Notes: a model not told the origin generated them from the letters alone. Counted from the stretch's first letter, positions 1 to 9,126 are shown. The stretch: 29,402 nucleotides of DNA from Isohypsibius dastychi (GCA_034696485.1 JAQIWT010000188.1:1-29402), one strand, 5' to 3'. Numbers and translations are program-made.

Positions 1-364
1 TATTGTCAGAATAAATCCTTGATCACCGGAAAGAAGTCTAGTCTATCGGACTTCTCGACAAACTACGGACAACCAACTGGAAGTCAGTAGCATCGCGTAT
101 CATCAGCATTCATCTTTATCTGTTTGGATCTTCTCCAAACTCCCCGGAAATCCAAAGTTTGTTATAGTGAAACGACAAATGGGTAGACAGACCAACCCTC
201 ACACATGTAGCATCAAAAAAGTGAGCTTCAGGGTGCTGTTCACGCGAGTTTGAAATTCACTGTGCTGCCCAAAGGTCAATCGCTCTACAAGTAAAAGGTA
301 TTTTTCTTGAGATTATTGAACTGGGAAATTCTGTTCGAGCTAGCAAAGTCAACACTCGAGGCTC

Positions 365-470
365 TTGTTCAAACGTTCTCAGCTATAACCGCGTTGACAG
401 GAAAATTCGCGACCCCGACCCGCCACAAATGTCGTCAGTGGTCACAAATAGGTTAAGAACGTTTGAACAA
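365..470. repeat. Small element with perfect 15-bp terminal inverted repeats
   Basis: TTGTTCAAACGTTCT (365-379) is matched exactly by its reverse complement AGAACGTTTGAACAA (456-470), giving a 106-bp unit with a 76-bp centre. No clear target-site duplication flanks it. It could be a miniature inverted-repeat element or a cruciform-forming site. The centre includes CGCCACAAATGTCG, which resembles CGCCACAAATGTGGCG inside the inverted duplication at about 1563-1577, so the two repeats may be related. Confidence 0.6.
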
Positions 471-737
471 CTGATATTACTAAATGAGACCTTGATCTCA
501 AATTAGAATTAGAATTAGAAGTGATACCGTGAGGCTGAGTCCAGCTGACCGTGGTTAAACTTGACCATTTCGGCACTTTTTTGGCTTCGGTAGCTCCACG
601 CAGTTATTATGGCCCCAGTTATCCCTGAAAATCAGACGAAAATTCCCTGGAATCTTCTTATCTTGCTTTATCATAATCCAAAAGAAAAAAGGGCTAGAGC
701 AATAACGGACATCATGGCACTCTCTCACATTTTCGAA

Positions 738-1603
738 GGAACATTTGTCTTCAGTGGGCATTGCCAGGTTGGTGCCACTTTATGGATCTCTAGAACTAAC
801 CATCAGATTTCTTTGTTCTTGGACTCATTAGAATGGCAAAATTTTATTATGCCAGAAAAAGTGAACAAGAAAGAAAAAATTGACCACTGGCCATTTTTGG
901 TTTGAGGCTGGATGAATATCCTGCATGATTTTTGTCACCTGTTACGTAATTTCGAAAAGGCATAGACATACGTCTTAAAGTTTGCTGATCACGATGCGAT
1001 ATCAGCTTTTGAAAACGTTATTTGACCAAGTGTGTCTAACCAAAAGGACCGGGCAGTCCAAACTGATCGGGATTTACACTGGATATATTGCTGCCCGGGT
1101 CGCTTTCGTTCCCTGTTTTTTTCAATTGGGAGATATGAGAGTGTTGTGAACACGCTCCATACCAAAACTGCAGAATACTGAGGATGCTGTGCGGAAGGCA
1201 TGTGCAGAATTTGGAAATAATATCGCAAAGCTGCGCTGTTCGAAGTGTGGAGTGCGTCTTCATTATCATTGTTCAGCTGCGTTCCATAGGCGCTTTCGTG
1301 TCGAAATGTGAAATTTGGTTTGATTCTTCGACTTTTCGGAGTAAAAATGATTTTCACTGCTTCGTGAAACAATCGGTCGTGTTTTGGAATTTTGATAAAG
1401 ACCCCCGAAAATATGTTGCCGATTTTTGTGACCTTTTTTCTAAAAAAATAGCCAGTGGTCAATTTTTGCCCATGGTTGCCTGTTCCGTCATAAGTTATTC
1501 TTGTCTATCTAATGAGCCCAAGAATGACCAGTTCCGATGGTAACTTCTCGTGAAACATGAATCGCCACAAATGTGGCGATGCCCACTGAAGACAAATGTT
1601 CCC
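738..1603. repeat. Diverged inverted duplication (arms 738-898 and 1441-1603)
   Basis: The left arm begins GGAACATTTGTCTTCAGTGG and ends near AAAAATTGACCACTGGC. The reverse complement of 1441-1603 carries the same landmarks in the same order: GGGAACATTTGTCTTCAGTG, then TTCTTGGGCTCATTAGA (left arm TTCTTGGACTCATTAGA), then AAAAATTGACCACTGGC. The arms are about 160 nt with many substitutions and small indels, around a spacer of about 540 nt. This fits two head-to-head copies of a dispersed repeat, or an old foldback element. Several open frames in this region are made by it. Confidence 0.7.
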
Positions 1604-2190
1604 ATCGTCCTGACTCTTTGACCACTGGTCGAAAAAAAATTCGAAAACATCCCGTTGAGTTTATGGATTCTTTTTGACCCAGAATGCCAAGTTTCATCGA
1701 AATCACCCGCCTCCTTCACATAGCGGGCATCAATAGGTTAAGTTCCCCTCCTCCCAAGATAAAAGTTCCTTTCTGTCAAGAACTTGTGGCGTCGAACTGC
1801 ATCTTTAGCTATTGATTGAGTTGAACGTGACATCAAGTTTCTCGCCGGATCATTGTTTTCTCCCGGCGAGAAAACTGATTCCATGCATCAAGGAATCAAG
1901 TTTCTGGCAGGCCCCAATCTTGAGCTCATTCTTGGTTTACAGTATTGCTGGATTGCGTCAAGGAGCACCACGGCAAACCGTCAGAAACTTATCAGGCTGG
2001 AAGTATATCGTCAAGTAAAATCGCGCTTGTTAGTGTTGTCGACCATCTCGGGTCGCTTGAGAAATTGGTGGAATGGGGAGCCGGATTTTGCAGAAAAAAA
2101 TATTGAGGGGCATGTTGAAGTTTTACTGCACTGCATATGAAACGGCATTTAAGGCTTCTGGTGAACATACGGAAGTATACGATGTAAGTG

Positions 2191-2616
2191 ACAGTCATGT
2201 CATATTCGACTCACCATTAATGTTGAGTACATAGAGGCTAGAAGCCACGAAATGCAAACAGTAAAGCATCCCAAGAGGAAAAAGGCATGGTGCTGGAATT
2301 CCGTAGCGTCCCAGAAACAATCGGAAACTTGTGACTTTTCCGTCTTCGGTTTTCAAACGGAATTCACACTTGCGGACCATGACAAGACAATCGTAGTTAC
2401 CTTGAGAAACGAAATAGGAACTTCTACATGCTCAACTTCTACACTACTGCGCACCGGAGCAGACACACAATTTTTGACATGTCTTATGTGCTTTGTTACT
2501 TGCTAGCTCAGACCATGAGATCGATAACTTCCATGCTTCCATGCTGCATGGCCCAAGATCAGTTCAACGGAGGACAGCTGTGTGCGCAGAAATTGGGTCT
2601 GGTTGTGACTTGCATT
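2191..2616 (-). repeat. Duplicated segment, copy 1 (promoter side plus first exon); partner at 4672-5157
   Basis: This segment is collinear and in the same orientation with 4672-5157. The coding part matches at protein level (CEFRLKTEDGKV against CELRLRTENEKV, then FLGRYGIPAP against FLGRYGISAP). The flank upstream of the exon also matches: GAGATCGATAACTTCC (2518 onward) against GAGATCAATAATTTCC (5049 onward), then GGAGGACAGCTGTG against GGAGGACACAGTAGG, ending near TTGTGACTTGCAT against GGTGACCTGCAT. The copies therefore share upstream sequence as well as the exon, so this is a DNA-level duplication and not retroposition. Confidence 0.75.
2215..2380 (-). pseudogene. Orphan duplicate of the first exon of the neighbouring membrane-protein gene
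   Basis: Starting at ATG (2380, minus), this exon encodes MVRKCEFRLKTEDGKV, then FLGRYGIPAP and one hydrophobic segment. It ends at a consensus GTGAGT donor (intron from 2214) in phase 1, exactly like the paralogous exon 4672-4870. The paralog is 33 nt longer because of an 11-residue insertion after MVR. I find no downstream exons like those of the intact gene (3286-3416, 2997-3221) in the remaining 2.2 kb to the left. It is therefore either an orphan exon left by partial duplication or the start of a gene continuing beyond the window. The frame and donor are intact, so expression is possible. Confidence 0.5.
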
Positions 2617-2919
2617 TCGTCGGTGATTTCGATCGATTTGTCCAACCATTCTTTCGTGCACTCTGACGAGGTTGAAGATTGACTTTCATATGCATTTTTC
2701 AATAGGGAACTAGATTGACAATGTTGCCAGTGAGGTTTTTAATCGGCTCGGTTCATCAGTTACCGAACACAAATATCATATGAAAAATGAAGAAAATTGA
2801 TAAGGAAGATACTGACTTGAGACAGATTATTAAAAGTGATTGACATTGAGTGATAAACAGCTTAGTGATACCAGTAGTCGAGGACGTCTGAGCTAAAAAG
2901 TATTATCAGGTGATCTGCC

Positions 2920-2925
2920 TTTATT
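2920..2925 (-). terminator. Polyadenylation signal of the DRAM-like membrane gene
   Basis: TTTATT on the plus strand reads AATAAA on the minus strand, about 72 nt past the stop codon at 2997. It is the only canonical hexamer I noticed just downstream and fits the 3' end of that gene. Confidence 0.5.
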
Positions 2926-2996
2926 TTGGTCCTTGGTCCTTTGAGTTGCGACATTTTTCCGCCCTTCCGACATCTTTTCATGTCCGTCTGAATTTT

Positions 2997-4870
2997 TCAC
3001 GGTAGCATATTTTCAGCGACGTTTGGAACTTCTTTCATGTTCAGGAGGGCAAGCACAGTTACGTTTGAGAAGAACGAGACCAGAATGTAGACGAACTCGA
3101 AAATAAACGCTGAGTAATCATACTCCTTGTGGTGGTCAAATTGTTTGATATCATCCGCGAGAGCCAGCACAAACAACAGAGCCAGTATGGTTCCGATTAT
3201 GCGCATAATACGCAGAAAGTACTAAGTAATATTTACTGCACTGTGACCGTACTGTGCTGACAGCCGTGCAGTTTTTGAGGTCAACATCTCGTGGCAGTTC
3301 CTCGCTTTTCTCGTTAATCTTGTATAAGATGAGGAATGTCACATGGTGAAATGACGCCATTGATATCATTGATAACGCCGTCAGTGGGAAGAATAGGCCA
3401 GGCTTCTTCATCCCTACTGTAAAACCATAAAACAAGCTGGTTACAGGAAAGGTGATTTTGCAGGCACACGTTTCAAACCACTCCGAAAAAACAAAATTCA
3501 GCGGAAGGCAAAAGCGGAAAGCAAATTACCGGAAAAAACATCTGACCTCTGAAGTAATTCATGATCCTCAAACATAAATTAAATATAGTTCATTTTGTCT
3601 AAAACCATTGGCTGGTGAGCCCGCCAATATTTATCTGTCTACTGTATCTACTCAAGATCTCTCTAAAATATATCCTATCAAAATAATTCTGAACTAGTGT
3701 TGTCAGGATCTGATTTAAAAATCGATTTTTCGATTTGATAATTGATTTCAATTTGATTTTTTCGGAAAATCGTTAGCAATTTGATTGATTCGATATTCTT
3801 CAAAAAATCATCAATATCATTTTGATGAAATCGATATTATCAATTACAAATTAAAATCTCTGCTGAATTCGCTGATGTTGATATTTTGGTCCAAGTAAAA
3901 TGGCCAGCAACCTTCGGTTAACACACTTATAGAGGGGGGGGGGGTCTTGGTTCCCCTGTGAGATGCTATGCAGAATGCGGAAATTGCATCATCTGCATTT
4001 GATTCAGAATCCGAATTCAGAACACACGTTTTCTCTTCTTCTGTTTTTATCCCGATCTACCCGATATTGAACTGCCTGGTATTCTCCTGGTTTTTTATGT
4101 CGTTCCTCGGCAGTCGAGATAGAGAACGTGTGCGCGAAGAAGAGGAATAAAGGCAAAGAAGAGAAGCAGCATTTTGTTGAGACGTTTTTCGTTCGAAGAT
4201 AGATCTTTCGTATACATCTTTCTTTAATATCTTACGTACTTGCCCACAGAAAAAAACGATTTCGATGTTGATATTTTGGAAAAAATCATCAAAATCGAAT
4301 CGTAATCATATTGAAATTTTCAATCTGATCTGGCCGGAAAATCGTTATCAGATCAAAATCGAATCGATCAAATCGTGACAACACTAGTCTGAACTAAATT
4401 TCCAAGATGACCGCTATTATAAAATCCAAAACTGAATCACATTTATTTATATTTATCTCATCGGATTACATTGTATAATACGTACAAAGTCAGTACATTT
4501 ATTAGCAGAAACTTGGATATTGATCTCCCTCTGCCAAAACAATCGTGCTGCATTATTCAAACAATTCTACTGCCGCTTTAGAGATCACTACAAATACAGA
4601 CAGTCCCACACAGCTAGCTGCTAAAGATGATGGATGCCCACATTTTGCCGACAGGCAAACGGTTGACTTACCGTCAGACATGATCAGGTATGCGCCGTAG
4701 GTGAGGAGTAGCAAAGCGAACCCCATTGAAAGAAGAAAAACGCCAGGAGCTGAAATTCCATAGCGTCCCAGAAAAAATCGAAACCGTGCGACTTTTTCGT
4801 TTTCCGTTCTCAAACGGAGTTCACACGGGTCATGACGTGCGAACCATTCAGACGAACCATTGCGAACCAT
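2997..4870 (-). CDS. Small multi-span membrane protein, possibly DRAM/Frag1-like
   Basis: The model is minus-strand exons 4870-4672, 3416-3286 and 3221-2997, giving 184 aa with phases that fit (1, then 0). Introns are 1255 nt (GTAAGT...ACAG) and 64 nt (GTTGAC...TTAG). Shorter donors at the second junction would also stay in frame, so that boundary is uncertain. Hydrophobic segments lie at about residues 40-62, 73-95, 112-130 and 145-165. Exon 1 joins exon 2 as LIMSD|VGMKKPGLFF, which resembles the ISDTG...PESGIF motif of DRAM proteins. The C-terminus (DYSAFIFEFVYILVSFF) resembles their last span. Vertebrate DRAM proteins have six spans and only four are found here, so two are missing or lie in an exon I did not see. 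If the family call is right, the protein sits in lysosomal or plasma membrane. The long intron hosts a hAT element. Confidence 0.45.
3695..4386. mobile_element. Non-autonomous hAT-like element (MITE) in an intron
   Basis: The ends are inverted repeats: TAGTGTTGTCA at 3695-3705 and its exact reverse complement TGACAACACTA at 4376-4386. They are flanked by TTCTGAAC (3687-3694) and GTCTGAAC (4387-4394), an 8-bp target duplication with one mismatch that fits the hAT pattern nTnnnnAn. Subterminal regions on both sides are AT-rich with repeated ATCGATTTT / AATCGAATCGAT words. GATGTTGATATTTTGG occurs twice as a direct repeat (3874-3889, 4264-4279). The 692-bp body has no transposase frame; the 60-aa frame at 3968-4150 is not recognisable. 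It lies within the first intron of the membrane-protein gene. Confidence 0.8.
4498..4503 (-). terminator. Possible alternative polyadenylation signal
   Basis: This reads AATAAA on the minus strand, 50 nt beyond an in-frame stop at 4553. That stop is reached if exon 1 of the membrane gene splices (donor 4671, acceptor at 4620/4621, 51-nt intron) to a proximal exon at about 4553-4619 that encodes AASCVGLSVFVV. This would give an 88-residue, two-span isoform ending before the hAT element. It is a sequence possibility only. Confidence 0.3.
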
Positions 4871-5169
4871 GACAGAACAAGTTGCCTCGCCGAGTCAGAT
4901 GGGAAATTCTACCACAAGCTCACTGTTTCGCAAAGGAACATACGAACTATTTTGAACTGAACCATAGGAGCACTGTATGGACTTGGGTATGTATGCACTT
5001 CCATGCGCCTGGTCTCATTATGAGCTTGGCTATTTCAGCCCAGACGAGGAGATCAATAATTTCCCTGTCCATGGTGCATGGTCTGCAAATCAGACAGCGG
5101 AGGACACAGTAGGCAGTGTAGACACAAAAATCGCGTCTAATAGTGGTGACCTGCATCTGGTCTGGTGAT

Positions 5170-6272
5170 CTCGCCCGACTCTCTTAATTAAGAGTTTTGC
5201 ATCAAACTGAGGGAGATCTCACTGTTTAATCTTAAAGCGTCTGAATCGTTAAGCGTTGTCTCTTTAACATTTCAGTTATTGTCGTAATATTGTGATTGTG
5301 CGTTTGTTCGATATGAAGTGTTGTACAGATCTCCACAAAATTCCTTGGAGAACTACGCCTCTCGTGCTAAACGAATGGTGGGCGGAGCTCAGTTTTCCAG
5401 GGAATTCTGGGAGATCTGTACAAACTCTGCTTCTCGTTCACCCGAGGGTAAGTGCTCCAACGCAGAAAGCAGAACCCAGAACTAGAATTCAGAACACATA
5501 ACTTGGAATTTAGCATTGAGAGGTCAGACCTCACAACTGAGAGAATCCGGAATTCGGAATAAAAAAATCAGCTCGGAACAGGCACTACAAACTTGATCGA
5601 CAACTCAGACAATGCAAATAGGCAATGCAGAATTTCGTAAGTCTTGATCTTCCGCGGGGATATGGGGACCCCATGTACTTCTGCTTCGATGATGTAGGCT
5701 AAAACCTAAAACCGGGCAGGGCATCGTCTTACCCGACTAATCTTGTCGATCCAATGCGAGCTGGCCAGACGAGAGTGAAGGACGGCTGTAGAGGTATGTC
5801 TTCGTACAGCCTTGGAGTAAAACCACAAAAATATGTCAGTGACGTACCCAGCTTCAGTTCTTGCAACTAGAAGGTCAAACTTTGGCTATCAATTAAACGT
5901 GCTTTGTTTTACACTTTGTTTTACAAAATTCGTCAGATACGTGGAGTTCGGAACTCTAATCTCTAAATGAAACATTTTAGGCTGTTTTTGGGGGTCCTTC
6001 AACGCTCTCTGATAATCGATGCTAAATTCCTACAAGCCAAAAATTCTTGACCACTTGTATAATTTGAGTTTTGTTGATAACGCGACATGATTTTGTACAG
6101 TTCAAAACATTATCCAACAGAAGTTTCTAAAATGGCTGTATCCACTTGGGTATGATTTTGCTTCATGAGTGCTTCAGCTTGACGGTAAGCTTCAGCTACC
6201 TTCATACATCAACTCTTTTCCAGCAGCAGAATCTTTGGTTCTAGGTAGACTCTTTGCATGCTAACCCAAATT
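5170..6272. other. Intergenic stretch without recognisable genes
   Basis: This lies between the DRAM-like gene's upstream flank and the 3' end of the SLC35F-like gene. I see no supported exon. It contains one inverted repeat (5321-5423) and short CAGAA-rich stretches around 5462-5500. Part of the DRAM-like gene's promoter or 5' UTR may lie at its left edge. Confidence 0.5.
5321..5423. repeat. Inverted repeat, about 100 nt, hairpin-capable
   Basis: TTGTACAGATCTCC at 5321-5334 is matched exactly by GGAGATCTGTACAA at 5410-5423. Pairing resumes after an offset bulge (AATTCCT at 5339-5345 against AGGGAATT at 5399-5406). The loop region is about 50 nt. It could be a small foldback element or an RNA hairpin, and no target duplication is obvious. 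Confidence 0.6.
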
Positions 6273-8037
6273 TCAAATTGGATCAGCTAATCGTACTATC
6301 AGAATGTGTGACAAACAACCCAAAAACACGATGAAAACAAGACATATGAAAAAGTGTCGCACGATTGACATCAGAAAAGGATATGTTGCGAATTGTACCC
6401 GGTAGGTACCAAAACACTCGTGGGCATTGTGTCTCCATACACAAAAGTAAAGCTCTTTACGTTTCCTCGAATTCAGTGTCGATATGTTAATTTTTTCCTG
6501 ATTCATGAAATTTTTGTAGGTGAGAACCAAACAACCCATGGTAACTAATGAAGCAGCCATGAGGTCATTCTGCAGGAGTCCTCTTCCATGCAAGAAGTGT
6601 TCCATCCCTGAAGACATTCAAATTGTGAGCACTGACAGCAGAACTTGTGACGACGTACAATTGAAAACTATTTACTTATCTCTCTGATGAGATAATTTGA
6701 TTACGACCGTGCTTACCAGGTCACACTGAGAGAAACTCTGTAGCTTTCTAGCTTTTTGTTAACATTAGCTTTCTGTTACTAACTCCTACCAAAAGTAAGC
6801 GGAACCGCTAGCTGGAACCCAAGTGTGGTGAATGATGGATGGATATTGACAATACTGTAGTCAACGAGAAACTTCACAGCTGTGGACCAACAAATATTCA
6901 TTAGCCCTCACACTGGCGATCAGGTGAGACAACCTACTGAGCGCTATGCAGGGCGGAATCGTCAGAGCTTTCCACGGCAGGTGGTCAAACTGCCAATGTT
7001 CAACACCCGTTTTTTTGAAAATTAGCACGAAGGGTACTGTTAACGCAGCCAAGGCCAACGATGTCAAAGAGCCGACCAATGCCAGCTTCAGCTGGTTTGA
7101 GGTTGCAGCGAAAACTCTCCGATAACGAATCTGCGGCACAGTTCACGAGATGACAACGTTAGATGAATAGGGGTACATACCTGATACATGGCTGTTAAGA
7201 AGGCTCCAAAAATAGCAACAAGTGAGGTGATCCAGTTCTGATTATCAGTCAACTCCAGGGTGATTAACGCTGCTAGACCAGCAAAGGTCACCGCTACACC
7301 AAAGAGCTAAAAACATTGAATTCTGTGGAGCTCGGGATGGAGCCAGTGATTGTAAAGTCTGACCTCTGACGAACGCTGTTCGGATCCAGGTAGCAACAAT
7401 TTTGAGAGATGGATGAAAGCCAGGCTCGACGCAGAGAGCACAAAAAATGTCCCGGCGCTTCGTGATGAGAATATGTGAATAAAAGAACAATATTGAGCGG
7501 TGAGATTCAGCATGTACAGCACAGCCAGATCTTGCAAACATGCTCTGATCCAATTGTTCTCCTTTCCAACGTACGCTCCCTTGCAATCGTTGCGTAGGTC
7601 ACGAAGTAGTGCGCTAAGAACAGAGTCACTCGTAGAATCACCATTGCTTCTAAATACTGCACATACCGGACGGTGACTTCCGAAGAAGACTTCACACCGA
7701 TGAACAGCTGCTTTATCTTGAGAAAAATCACGAGAAGCGGAAAATTCAGAGTTCCAATTAGAAATCTTGACAGGAAAAGCAGTGATGGGGAATAGAATTT
7801 TGCCGGTGCGTTGTAGCGAAGATTGTTATGTTGCAAGGTATTGATAAACGCAATGAAAATGGCGAAAAACATCCCGAAAATGGCGTTGGGTAAGGAGAAG
7901 ATCGATGGTGCGGCATTTCCTAGAAATGTTTTTGTTGACGGGATCTTGTTTAAGAGATTACCCGACTTACCGCTCGCGTTCTGATTACTGATGTTGGAAT
8001 ATTTGGAGGGGCCATCTGAAGGCTTCCGTTTCTCCAT
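6273..8037 (-). CDS. SLC35F3/F4-like membrane transporter (DMT superfamily)
   Basis: Seven minus-strand exons join in frame: 8037-7971, 7919-7667, 7544-7364, 7306-7181, 7130-6938, 6879-6790 and 6607-6273 (414 aa). Splice sites are good (GTAAGT, GTATGT, GTATGT, GTAGGT). About nine to ten hydrophobic segments are visible. The order of landmarks follows human SLC35F3/F4: an N-terminal span ending in YNAP, then LYMLNLT, then an FVLSASSLAF-type span. Next comes LTAMYQIRYRR, then PFVLIFKKTGVEHW and FDHLPWKAL, matching the vertebrate segment with ALYKVLFK...YFTKVEYW...FDDIPW. The tail has VNIHPSFTTLGFQLAVPL, then MEHFL. The family includes thiamine and nucleotide-sugar carriers, so the substrate cannot be told. 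The last about 60 residues extend beyond the vertebrate proteins and carry another hydrophobic stretch, so the 3' end may be mis-modelled. The first intron (51 nt) is stop-free and in frame. Confidence 0.75.
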
Positions 8038-8610
8038 TTCACGGAAGTTATTTGCAGTACAGTTTTCGTATAATCACGATCGCGGCCTCGGACAGGACGG
8101 CCTCTTATCACAGGTCCATCCGGTAGATTACGATAAGGCTGATCAAATGAGCCGTTTCAAGGTACGGCTAGAGTACAATCTGTGTTGATTAGAGCCCTCA
8201 AAGACTGCGTACTCAGGATCGCGGCATGCGGTTGTCAGGCTCTGTGTTCGATACTCAAAAAGCAGGGGGAGAGAAACCGAAACACTCCCCTCCCCAACCT
8301 CCTCCCGGCATCTGAACATGCGTTTGCGCTGCGAACTCAGTTGGAGCTAGTGGATTGATGAAACATGAAATAATGAAAAAAAATCGCTGAATGCAAAGGT
8401 TGTACGTGGTACGCTTCTGCATCCGCGAAGACGAATGCTGTGTGAGTTTGATCAGGGCCTCTCTTGTCACTTGAAAACCATTCGCAAACAAAAACATTTC
8501 CCAGCAGTAGGCACATGTACTGATGACTTTCATGATGTGAAGCAGCAACAATAGAGGTTGCTCAACGGGAGCTGATGTTCAGCGCGGTGGTTACCTTCGG
8601 CAAAAATTTT

Positions 8611-8633
8611 TCCCCCCGCTCAAGGCGGGGGGA
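8611..8633. repeat. GC hairpin, 9-bp stem
   Basis: TCCCCCCGC, loop TCAAG, then GCGGGGGGA. It is a perfect 9-bp stem preceded by an A/T run (8602-8610). On paper it looks like a bacterial terminator, but in this eukaryotic context it is better read as one of a cluster of small palindromes. Confidence 0.6.
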
Positions 8634-8680
8634 CTTTACAGTCGTACCGAAGTCCTGAAGTATCGATGAAAAAAGTACGG

Positions 8681-8774
8681 AAAAGTCTCCCTGGTCTCTA
8701 TTGATTTACAGTGAGGCAGGCCTGCTATTCCATACTTTTGGCCGCTCTCCCTCAAAAGTCTCTCTGGTCTCTAT
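8681..8774. repeat. Direct repeat, 21 nt, 73-nt period
   Basis: AAAAGTCTCCCTGGTCTCTA (8681-8700) recurs as AAAAGTCTCTCTGGTCTCTA (8754-8773) with one mismatch; the following T also matches. The spacer includes the palindrome GCAGGCCTGC (8716-8725). Confidence 0.65.
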
Positions 8775-8803
8775 CAAATGCCTCTCGCTCACGTTAAATT
8801 TCG

Positions 8804-8866
8804 CCCACTCACCCACTCACCCACTCACTTACCCATTCGCCCACTTACTCACCTACTCACTCTCCT
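8804..8866. repeat. Minisatellite-like CCACTCAC array
   Basis: About eight imperfect copies of an 8-nt unit (CCACTCAC, CCACTTACT, CCTACTCAC) run directly up to the long hairpin. The strand is purine-poor throughout. No coding meaning is apparent. Confidence 0.65.
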
Positions 8867-8878
8867 ATCGCTCATTTA

Positions 8879-8973
8879 ATCGGCACTCATGGATTAATGA
8901 TGTGAGAGGCGCTCATTTAAAGAATTATTTGTCTAATGAGCGCCTCTCATATCATTAATCCATGAGTGCCGAT
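8879..8973. repeat. Near-perfect 39-bp hairpin
   Basis: The left arm 8879-8917 (ATCGGCACTCATGGATTAAT...) and right arm 8935-8973 are reverse complements except for one G/A difference (left ATGATGTGAG, right giving ATGATATGAG). The loop is 17 nt (8918-8934). With 38 of 39 pairs kept, the structure is recent or under selection. Candidates are a foldback or MITE remnant or a small-RNA hairpin precursor. No gene overlaps it. Confidence 0.8.
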
Positions 8974-9054
8974 GTCACACAACTTTGTCAATACATGTTG
9001 CGCACCGAGTAATCTCAAGATTCTGGGGGAAAAACAAACCGTATTCCAGAGGGC

Positions 9055-9067
9055 GGGGGGGGGGGGG
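9055..9067. repeat. Poly-G run of 13
   Basis: An uninterrupted 13-G homopolymer. Similar G/C runs occur at about 3932-3943 and 23263-23271. The length may be unreliable in assembly. Confidence 0.7.
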
Positions 9068-9081
9068 ACATGTATGTTCGG

Positions 9082-9126
9082 GAACCCTCGAGGGGTTCAT
9101 GAACATCAAAAGCCCTCGAGGCTTTT
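9082..9126. repeat. Two adjacent CTCGAG-type palindromes
   Basis: GAACCC TCGAG GGGTTC (9082-9098) and AAAAGCC CTCGA GGCTTTT (9108-9126) are two short hairpins with related CTCGAG cores, 9 nt apart. They end the 8600-9130 palindrome cluster. Confidence 0.6.

Larger units (their letters stand above)
1..2190. other. Gene-free left flank
   Basis: No open frame here shows a recognisable family, a membrane pattern or a consistent exon chain. The longer frames (for example 989-1462 minus) lie inside or next to the inverted duplication described separately and look like repeat-derived reading frames. The stretch may be intergenic or could hold a long intron of the minus-strand orphan exon at 2215-2380, whose downstream exons would lie to the left. 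Confidence 0.5.

Noticed and set aside
989-1462. 157-codon minus-strand frame
   Set aside because: It overlaps the inverted duplication, begins within repeat sequence and shows no domain or membrane pattern.
3222-3285. Possible ultra-short (31-40 nt) intron in the DRAM-like gene
   Set aside because: A 64-nt GTTGAC...TTAG intron is also in frame and matches the usual intron length here, so no unusual splicing is needed.
7545-7666. Apparent 32-nt intron in the SLC35F-like gene
   Set aside because: A consensus GTATGT donor at 7666 and the CAG acceptor at 7545 give a normal 122-nt intron in the right phase.
8611-8633. Bacterial-type intrinsic terminator
   Set aside because: The setting is intron-rich nuclear DNA, and the hairpin belongs to a local palindrome cluster.
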